Below, piece by piece: positions 6,888-11,128 of a DNA stretch of 11,128 bases (positions are counted from its first letter, which is position 1; each line of letters begins with the position of its first letter). The notes under the pieces are model-generated. The model saw only the letters and a list, made by a program, of their open reading frames with translations, was not told the origin of the DNA and did no database searches. Made by a program: the position numbers and the translations under genes. The stretch spans positions 1-11,128 of the forward strand of contig JBCDBY010000143.1 in the NCBI GenBank assembly GCA_039182715.1, given 5' to 3'. Source of the DNA: JBCDBY01 sp039182715 (lineage in GTDB: Bacteria; Planctomycetota; PLA2).

Positions 6888-7319
6888 ATGCGCCCCAAGG
6901 TCCTCGGCATCGACTACGGCACGAAACGCATCGGTCTCGCCGTCGCGTCGCCTCTCGGCACCGTGCATCCGCGGCCGCGGCTGGATCGCACCGCGCCGGC
7001 GGCCGACCTGCGCGCGCTGGCGGAGCTCGCCGACGAGGAGGACGTCGCGTCGATCGTGATCGGGCTGCCCCACCACATGGACGGGGCAAAGTCGGAGATG
7101 GAGATCGCGGCGCGCGCCTTCGCCGCGCAGCTGGCCGAGGCGACCGGCCTTCCCGTTTTCGGAACCGACGAACGGCTCAGCAGCCAGGTCGCGGATAGCA
7201 TGTTGGCGGAGCGCACGCGCGATCCGCGCAAGCGCAAGGAGCGCGTCGACTCGGCGGCGGCGTGTCTCCTGCTCACGGACTATCTGGCCGCCGAGGAGAA
7301 AGCGGAGCGCATCGCATGA
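6888..7319 (+). CDS. ruvX: RuvX/YqgF-type RNase H-fold nuclease
   Basis: A 143-residue member of the YqgF/RuvX family, once called a putative Holliday junction resolvase and shown in E. coli to act in 16S rRNA 5'-end maturation. The RNase H-fold acidic residues are present: Asp9 in VLGIDYGTKRIGLAV, Glu95 in GTDERLSSQVADSML, and Asp121 in ERVDSAAACLLL. The loop VIGLPHHMDG (57-66) is the family's GLP.xMDG motif. The length is typical. The ATG at 6888 is two residues before the conserved core and has no Shine-Dalgarno; the TACGAT box 8 bases upstream suggests a leaderless transcript. Its TGA overlaps the ATG of the next gene by four bases, so the two are probably translationally coupled. Family identity is firm; which reaction it performs in this organism cannot be seen from sequence. 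Confidence 0.94.
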   Translation: MRPKVLGIDYGTKRIGLAVASPLGTVHPRPRLDRTAPAADLRALAELADEEDVASIVIGLPHHMDGAKSEMEIAARAFAAQLAEATGLPVFGTDERLSSQVADSMLAERTRDPRKRKERVDSAAACLLLTDYLAAEEKAERIA

Positions 7320-7756
7320 GGTGGATGATCGCGGTTCTGCTGCTGGCCGGGGTGGCCGCAGCCCAAGGGGACGACCCGCGCCTGAAGCAGGCGGAGAAGC
7401 TGGAGCGGCAGGCGGAGAAGCTGCTCGAGCAGGGCAAGCGCGCGCAGGCGTTCGACGCCCTCGCCCGCGCCACCCAGCTGCGGGACGCCGCCAAGCGCGG
7501 CCCGGCGCCCAAGGCGAAGGCGAAGTCAAAGGCGCCCGCTCCGAAGGCCCAAACGAAGCCCGCCGCCCCGATGGCCGCGCTCGATCAGGCCTTGGCGGCC
7601 GGGGATCTGGCCGCCGCGCAGGCGGCTTCCAAGCGGATTCGAGCCCAGTTGAAGGCGCAGCAGCAGCGACTGGCGCGCCAGGAGGCCCGCCTGAAGAAGA
7701 TGGAGGCCCAGCTGGCCGAGATCCGGCAGATGCTGGCCCCCGAGCCCGCCCGGTAG
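7316..7756 (+). CDS. Hypothetical exported alanine-rich coiled-coil protein
   Basis: I do not recognise this 146-residue protein as a named family. The start MRWMIAVLLLAGVAAAQG is a short Sec signal peptide with likely cleavage after the alanine run near residue 16. Two helical parts follow. One is at about 20-60, rich in Ala, Gln, Lys and Glu, with a TPR-like look (AEKLLEQGKRAQAFDALARA). The other, at about 85-140, has heptad spacing typical of a coiled coil. Between them lies a flexible basic linker of Lys, Ala and Pro (62-85). The protein is probably periplasmic. The ATG overlaps the ruvX stop (ATGA), with GGAG 8 bases upstream inside ruvX; an upstream in-frame ATG at 7262 would precede the signal peptide with a non-hydrophobic stretch and is rejected. 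Existence is likely; function unknown. Confidence 0.75.
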   Translation: MRWMIAVLLLAGVAAAQGDDPRLKQAEKLERQAEKLLEQGKRAQAFDALARATQLRDAAKRGPAPKAKAKSKAPAPKAQTKPAAPMAALDQALAAGDLAAAQAASKRIRAQLKAQQQRLARQEARLKKMEAQLAEIRQMLAPEPAR

Positions 7757-7892
7757 CTTCACCCCCCTGATAGCCTTTGGCGTAAAGATTCTCCCCCCTC
7801 TCGGTCCCGGCGGCGTCGCGGCCACGGGCACTGGGTGGGGTGGATTGGCCAGATCCCTTTCCAGGGACAAAACTCCAGAAGGAGCCCGCGAC
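7757..7892 (+). promoter_or_regulatory. rpsO leader region
   Basis: The 136 bases before rpsO contain CCCG/CGGG arms (7806-7809 and 7825-7828), a G-run set GGGTGGGGTGGATTGG (7833-7848) that could form a two-layer quadruplex, and a small hairpin TCCCT-TTCC-AGGGA (7854-7867) ten bases before the Shine-Dalgarno. S15 is known in many bacteria to repress its own mRNA through leader structures that differ between phyla; this leader is a candidate, by analogy only. No promoter is convincing; TAAAGAT near 7783-7789 is the most AT-rich spot. Confidence 0.35.
7877..7884 (+). promoter_or_regulatory. rpsO ribosome binding site
   Basis: AGAAGGAG lies 8 bases before the ATG at 7893. It decides that start over an in-frame ATG at 7845, which would add 16 residues foreign to S15. 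Confidence 0.85.
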
Positions 7893-8162
7893 ATGTCGAT
7901 TACCGACGAACGTAAGCAAGAGGTCATTGGCGAGTACCGGACCCACGATTCGGATACCGGTTCCGCCGAGGTTCAGGTCGCCCTGCTCACCGAGCGCGTG
8001 CGCCACCTCACCGAGCACCTCAAGACGCACAAGAAGGACCACTCCTCCCGCCGCGGCCTGCTCAAGATGGTCGGCCGCCGGGCGAGTCTCCTCCGCTACC
8101 TGCAGAAGCGCGATTGGGAGAAGTACCAAGCCCTGATCAAGCGCCTCGGCATCCGTCGGTAG
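7893..8162 (+). CDS. rpsO: 30S ribosomal protein S15
   Basis: A primary 16S rRNA-binding protein of the small subunit platform. The 89 residues equal the normal family length. The S15 signature spans about 42-70: HLKTHKKDHSSRRGLLKMVG and then RRASLLRYL. The usual DHHSRRGL is DHSSRRGL here, with His to Ser at 51; the rRNA-contacting Asp49 and Ser52 are kept. The start is fixed by a strong Shine-Dalgarno and by the conserved N-terminus SITDERKQEVIGEYRTHDSDTGS. It lies 134 bases upstream of pnp, the standard rpsO-pnp order found across bacteria. Confidence 0.98.
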   Translation: MSITDERKQEVIGEYRTHDSDTGSAEVQVALLTERVRHLTEHLKTHKKDHSSRRGLLKMVGRRASLLRYLQKRDWEKYQALIKRLGIRR

Positions 8163-8240
8163 ACGGTGCCGATCCGGTAGCGTCTGACGCTCTCACGAAG
8201 TAAGCGATAAAGACGAACCGATAGACGAAACATTGAGGCC

Positions 8241-8285
8241 GCGCGACCAATGAAGATCGCGCCGCCGGGCCCTGCAACGGGGCCC
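8241..8285 (+). promoter_or_regulatory. pnp: Tandem hairpins in the pnp leader
   Basis: GCGCGA (8241-8246) pairs with TCGCGC (8257-8262) around a 10-base loop. GGGCCC (8267-8272) pairs with GGGCCC (8280-8285) around a 7-base loop. The second stem ends directly against the Shine-Dalgarno AGGAGA (8286-8291). In E. coli, pnp is autoregulated through a leader stem cut by RNase III; a similar control here is inference. Confidence 0.45.
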
Positions 8286-8291
8286 AGGAGA
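8286..8291 (+). promoter_or_regulatory. pnp: pnp ribosome binding site
   Basis: AGGAGA with about 5-6 bases to TTG at 8297. It supports the rare TTG start; no in-frame ATG occurs before Met37 inside the first RNase PH domain. Confidence 0.8.
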
Positions 8292-8296
8292 GACAG

Positions 8297-10585
8297 TTGT
8301 ACATTAAGAAGACCGCGGAGATCGGCGGCAAGCCGCTCTCCATCGAGGTGGGCAAACTCGCCCAGCTCGCCAAGGGGTCGTGTGTGGTCACCCTCGGTGA
8401 GACCATGGTTCTCGCCACGGTGGGTGTCGCCACCCCGCGCCCCGGTATCGATTTCTTCCCGCTGACCGTTGAGTACCGCGAGAAGACCTACGCCGCCGGC
8501 AAGATTCCGGGCGGCTTTTTCAAGCGCGAGGCGCGCCCGACCACGAAGGAAGTGCTCGGCTGCCGCCTGATCGACCGCCCCATCCGTCCGCTCTTCGCCG
8601 ACGGCTACCTCGCGGACATCCAGATCATCTGCTACGCGCTTTCCTATGACGGGGTCAACGATCCCGACATGCTCGCCGGCGTCGGCGCCTCGATGGCGCT
8701 CATGCTGGCGGGGACGCCCTTCAAGGGCCCGGTGAGCTGGGTGCGCGTCGGCCTCAACGGCGACGAGCTGACCCTCTTCCCGGACGACCAGTCCATGAAG
8801 GATGCCAGCCTCGACCTCGTCGTGGCCGGCACCACGGATTCGGTCACGATGGTCGAAGCGGGCGCCAAGCGCGTCGACGAGTCGATCATCCTGAACGCGA
8901 TCGGCATGGGCCACGAGGCGATCGCCACCATCAACCAGCTGCAGCTGGACGTGCTCGCCGAGGCGGGTGTCGAGCCGGCGATCAACAGCTGGGAGGTTCC
9001 CGAGAACCCGCTCGACGCGATCCTGCCCGCCGTGCGCGACGCGTACGCCCAGCAGGTGCGCGACTCGATCGTGCAGCCGACGAAGCCGGGCCGCCAGCAG
9101 GCGCTCAAGCCGCTCAAGGAAGCGTGCATGGAGCAGTTCGCCGATCTCGAGGAGACCGGCGAAGAGGGCAAGTTCCCGGCCAAGCTGGTTGGCAACGCCT
9201 TCAAGGAGGTCTGCAACGAGGTGCTGCGTGCGCTCATCGTCGACGGCACCCGCGTCGACGGCCGCAAGCCGGACGAGATCCGCAAGATCGAGTGCGAGGT
9301 CGGCGTGCTTCCGCGCGCGCACGGCTCTGCCCTCTTCCAGCGCGGCGAGACGCAGGCGATCGTCGCCGCGACGCTCGGCACCGGGCTCGACGAGCAGGTG
9401 ATCGACGGCATCCAGGACGAGTACAAGAAGCGCTTCTACCTGCACTACAACTTCCCGCCGTTCTGCGTCGGCGAAGTGCGTCCCATCCGCGGCACCAGCC
9501 GCCGCGAGCTCGGGCACGGCAACCTGGCCGAGCGCTCGCTCGAGCCGATGATTCCGGACCAGCTCGAGTTCCCCTACACGCTGCGCCTGGTGTCCGAGAT
9601 CCTGATGAGCAACGGCTCGTCCTCGATGGCCAGCGTCTGCGGCGGCACGCTCGCGATGCAGGATGCGGGTGTGAAGATCGAGAAGCCGGTCGCCGGCATC
9701 GCCATGGGCCTCGTGAAGGAGGGCGACACGGTCGTCGTCCTGAGCGACATCCTCGGCGACGAGGACCACTCGGGCGACATGGACTTCAAGGTCACCGGCA
9801 CCGACGACGGCGTCACCGCGCTCCAGATGGACATCAAGATCGACGGCGTGAGCCGCGAGATCCTGGAGAGCGCGCTGGGCCAGGCGAAGGAAGGCCGGCT
9901 GCACATCCTCGGCGAGATGGCGAAGTCGATGGCCGCGTCGCGCGAGGACTACTCGCAGTACGCGCCGCGCCTGCTGACGATCTCCATCCCGACGGAGAAG
10001 ATCGGCACGATCATCGGCCCCGGCGGCAAGACGATTCGCCAGATCCAGGAGGAGACCGGCAGCACGCTGGAGGTCACCGACGAGGGTCTGGTGAAGATCT
10101 TCTCGACGAGCGGTGGCTCGGCGGAGAAGGCGCGCCAGTGGGTCGAGGACCTCACGCTCGAGGCGGAGGTCGGCAAGATCTACGAGGGCCCGGTCGTGGA
10201 GATGCGCGACTTCGGCGTCTTCGTGAAGATCCTCCCGAACCAGGACGGCATGGTCCACGTGTCCGAGCTCGCCGACGGCTACGTCGAGAAGCCGGAGGAC
10301 GTCGTCAAGGTCGGCGAGGTGCTCAAGGTGAAGTGCATCGCCGTCGAGCAGGGCAAGTGCAAGCTCAGTCGTCGCGCGGTCCTCATCGAGGAGGCGGGCG
10401 GCACCTACGAGCCGAGCACGCCGCCCTCGCGCGGACGCGGCGGCGGCAGAGATGGGAACCGCGGGGGCGGCCGAGGCCGCGGCGGGGACCGTGATCGCGG
10501 AGGCGACCGGGGCCGGGGCGGCGATCGCCGTCGCGGACGCGGAGACGGGAACCGCGGGGGAGACCGCGGCGGCCGTCGCGACTAG
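8297..10585 (+). CDS. pnp: Polyribonucleotide nucleotidyltransferase (PNPase)
   Basis: A trimeric phosphorolytic 3'-5' exoribonuclease of mRNA decay. Domains in the 762 residues are a first RNase PH domain (about 12-145, with GGFFKREARP at 72-81), an all-helical linker (about 240-315), and a catalytic RNase PH domain (about 318-545). The catalytic domain has IRGTSRRELGHG (397-408), SNGSSSMASVCGG (438-450) and GDEDHSGDMDF (487-497). In that last motif Asp488 and Asp494 match the metal-binding aspartates of E. coli. Next come a KH domain (about 560-620, GPGG loop at 574-577) and an S1 domain (about 624-693). The end differs from the usual acidic or short tail: residues 711-762 contain 18 Arg, 23 Gly and 8 Asp, with repeated RGG and GGDR units. 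The TTG start is set by AGGAGA upstream and by the family N-terminus. It follows rpsO and precedes a cold-shock gene, fitting an RNA-metabolism operon. Confidence 0.98.
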   Translation: MYIKKTAEIGGKPLSIEVGKLAQLAKGSCVVTLGETMVLATVGVATPRPGIDFFPLTVEYREKTYAAGKIPGGFFKREARPTTKEVLGCRLIDRPIRPLFADGYLADIQIICYALSYDGVNDPDMLAGVGASMALMLAGTPFKGPVSWVRVGLNGDELTLFPDDQSMKDASLDLVVAGTTDSVTMVEAGAKRVDESIILNAIGMGHEAIATINQLQLDVLAEAGVEPAINSWEVPENPLDAILPAVRDAYAQQVRDSIVQPTKPGRQQALKPLKEACMEQFADLEETGEEGKFPAKLVGNAFKEVCNEVLRALIVDGTRVDGRKPDEIRKIECEVGVLPRAHGSALFQRGETQAIVAATLGTGLDEQVIDGIQDEYKKRFYLHYNFPPFCVGEVRPIRGTSRRELGHGNLAERSLEPMIPDQLEFPYTLRLVSEILMSNGSSSMASVCGGTLAMQDAGVKIEKPVAGIAMGLVKEGDTVVVLSDILGDEDHSGDMDFKVTGTDDGVTALQMDIKIDGVSREILESALGQAKEGRLHILGEMAKSMAASREDYSQYAPRLLTISIPTEKIGTIIGPGGKTIRQIQEETGSTLEVTDEGLVKIFSTSGGSAEKARQWVEDLTLEAEVGKIYEGPVVEMRDFGVFVKILPNQDGMVHVSELADGYVEKPEDVVKVGEVLKVKCIAVEQGKCKLSRRAVLIEEAGGTYEPSTPPSRGRGGGRDGNRGGGRGRGGDRDRGGDRGRGGDRRRGRGDGNRGGDRGGRRD

Positions 10586-10611
10586 ACGAGTTCAACGAGA
10601 AGAGATGTCCC

Positions 10612-10634
10612 GCGGCGCCCCGTGCGGGCGCCGC
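10612..10634 (+). promoter_or_regulatory. Strong GC hairpin between pnp and the cold-shock gene
   Basis: GCGGCGCCC (10612-10620) and GGGCGCCGC (10626-10634) form a perfect 9-bp stem with loop CGTGC. No T-run follows, so it is not a standard terminator. It ends 10 bases before the downstream Shine-Dalgarno AGGAG (10645-10649). It could block 3'-5' decay of the pnp message, or act as a temperature-sensitive leader of the cold-shock gene. Confidence 0.55.
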
Positions 10635-10657
10635 CAGCGATAGCAGGAGATGCAGCA

Positions 10658-10858
10658 ATGGCCACCGGACATGTCAAGTGGTTCGACAATCGAAAGGGAT
10701 GGGGTTTCATCACCCAGTCCGACGGCGAAGAGGTCTTCGTCCACTACCGCAACATCGCGGGCGATGGATTCCGCAAGCTGAAGGACGGGCAGGAGGTCGA
10801 GTTCGACGTCCTGCAGGGCGAAAAGGGCCTGTACGCCGAGAACGTCCGTCCCGCCTGA
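10658..10858 (+). CDS. Cold-shock domain protein (CspA family)
   Basis: A 66-residue single cold-shock domain, the normal length for this family of single-stranded RNA/DNA binding chaperones that melt mRNA structure in the cold. RNP1 is KGWGFITQ (13-20) and RNP2 is VFVHYRNI (26-33). The start MATGHVKWFDNRKGWGFI and end LYAENVRPA are typical. VFVHY in place of the common VFVHF and Arg31 in place of Ser are mild variants. The ATG at 10658 has AGGAG 8 bases upstream; an in-frame ATG at 10622 would add 12 residues from inside the hairpin and is rejected. It lies 72 bases after pnp and ends before a strong terminator, so it is the last gene of the rpsO-pnp unit or has its own transcript with a structured leader. 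Confidence 0.96.
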   Translation: MATGHVKWFDNRKGWGFITQSDGEEVFVHYRNIAGDGFRKLKDGQEVEFDVLQGEKGLYAENVRPA

Positions 10859-10886
10859 CCGCGGAACAGAGAACTTCAACAGAAGA

Positions 10887-10914
10887 GGCCGGGTGCGAAA
10901 GCACTCGGCCTTTT
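10887..10914 (+). terminator. Intrinsic terminator after the cold-shock gene
   Basis: GGCCGGGTGC (10887-10896) pairs with GCACTCGGCC (10901-10910) around a GAAA tetraloop; the 10-bp stem has one G-U pair. TTTTCT follows and also pairs with AGAAGA just before the stem, so the site has A-rich/T-rich flanks. It closes the rpsO-pnp-csp block. Confidence 0.93.
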
Positions 10915-10924
10915 CTCATAGGTG

Positions 10925-10952
10925 GGCCAGGGGCCAGGAGCTAGGGGCTAGG
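10925..10952. repeat. Heptanucleotide tandem array, left arm
   Basis: Four 7-base units: GGCCAGG, GGCCAGG, AGCTAGG and GGCTAGG, with a decayed fifth (AGCGGGC, 10953-10959). It starts 11 bases after the terminator T-run. The units are the reverse-complement type of those at the right end of the window. Confidence 0.75.
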
Positions 10953-11008
10953 AGCGGGCGTGGGGTATTCCCTCCGCTACAGAGCGAACGCAAGGGCATG
11001 AGCGTCGG

Positions 11009-11092
11009 AGCGTACTGCGTACACCTCGGGGTCGCGGTAACCGGCTCGGTGGTCTGTGGTTATGACGGGCGAGTGCGCCATCCAGGTGCGCA
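11009..11092. repeat. Dispersed intergenic element, copy 2
   Basis: Second copy of the element at 6762-6845, in the same orientation and exactly the same length (84 bp). The left end is AGCGTACTGCGTACACC and the right end is TGCGCC-ATCCA-GGTGCGCA. On the minus strand a 34-codon reading frame from 11081 crosses most of it (MAHSPVITTDHRAGYRDPEV, then VYAVRSD) and stops near 10977; it has no visible ribosome binding site, and I regard it as non-coding. It is bordered on the right, after two bases, by a tandem heptad array. Confidence 0.65.
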
Positions 11093-11094
11093 GT

Positions 11095-11128
11095 CCGGCC
11101 CCCGGCCCCCGGCCCCCGGCCCCCGGCC
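11095..11128. repeat. Heptanucleotide tandem array, right arm, runs off the window
   Basis: Four perfect CCGGCCC units and six bases of a fifth reach the last base of the window. The reverse complement is GGCCGGG, one base from the GGCCAGG units of the left array, so the two arrays face each other around the core element. The true length is unknown because the window ends inside it. Confidence 0.9.

Noticed and set aside
8096..10258. A 720-codon open frame opposite pnp
   Set aside because: Also codon-aligned with the sense gene, with the same GC-driven lack of antisense stops. PNPase motifs on the plus strand are complete.
10591..10887. TTCAACGAGAAGAG after pnp resembles TTCAACAGAAGAG after the cold-shock gene
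   Set aside because: Short purine-rich similarity; the second copy is explained by the A-rich flank of the terminator. No wider homology around it.
10977..11081. A 34-codon minus-strand reading frame through element copy 2
   Set aside because: No ribosome binding site. Copy 1 has a different middle and shares only a few residues (VY.VR) where the DNA block is conserved; the repeat explains the similarity better than a shared peptide.

Overview
The window is GC-rich chromosomal DNA (by eye about two thirds G+C or more), with strongly GC-biased third codon positions. It looks like a Gram-negative, peptidoglycan-containing, free-living bacterium: an alanine racemase and a large AsmA/TamB-type envelope protein lie side by side, and several genes lack a Shine-Dalgarno sequence. 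A Planctomycetota-like or other high-GC diderm lineage is plausible, but that is a weak inference from gene content and style. No phage genes, transposase, CRISPR array or RNA gene were found.

Layout. Positions 55-6224 hold three plus-strand envelope and cell-wall genes: alr (D-alanine supply), a 1274-residue AsmA-like protein, and a single-domain mannose-1-phosphate guanylyltransferase (GDP-mannose for glycans). The alr/AsmA junction has a good -10 box and a chain of mutually exclusive inverted repeats. From 6225 to 6887 the order is interrupted by a minus-strand gene for a small membrane protein that contains two short in-frame DNA repeats, followed by an intergenic repeat element. Positions 6888-7756 hold ruvX, overlapped by four bases by a gene for a small exported coiled-coil protein. 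Positions 7893-10585 hold the classic pair rpsO and pnp; the PNPase starts at TTG and ends in a 52-residue Arg/Gly-rich tail. A cold-shock protein gene follows (10658-10858), then a clear intrinsic terminator (10887-10914). The last 200 bases are a repeat region: heptanucleotide tandem arrays in opposite orientation flank an 84-bp core that is a second copy of the element upstream of ruvX.

How it fits together. The left half serves the cell envelope. The right half is RNA and translation housekeeping: ribosomal protein S15, the 3'-5' exoribonuclease PNPase and an RNA-chaperone cold-shock protein form a likely cold and RNA-decay locus with structured leaders before each gene. The most novel material is the two-copy dispersed element with heptad arms, a recurring TANNNT box 7-8 bases before SD-less start codons (suggesting leaderless transcripts), and the RGG-like tail on PNPase. 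I did not find a convincing new multi-gene system; the novelty here is regulatory and repeat structure.
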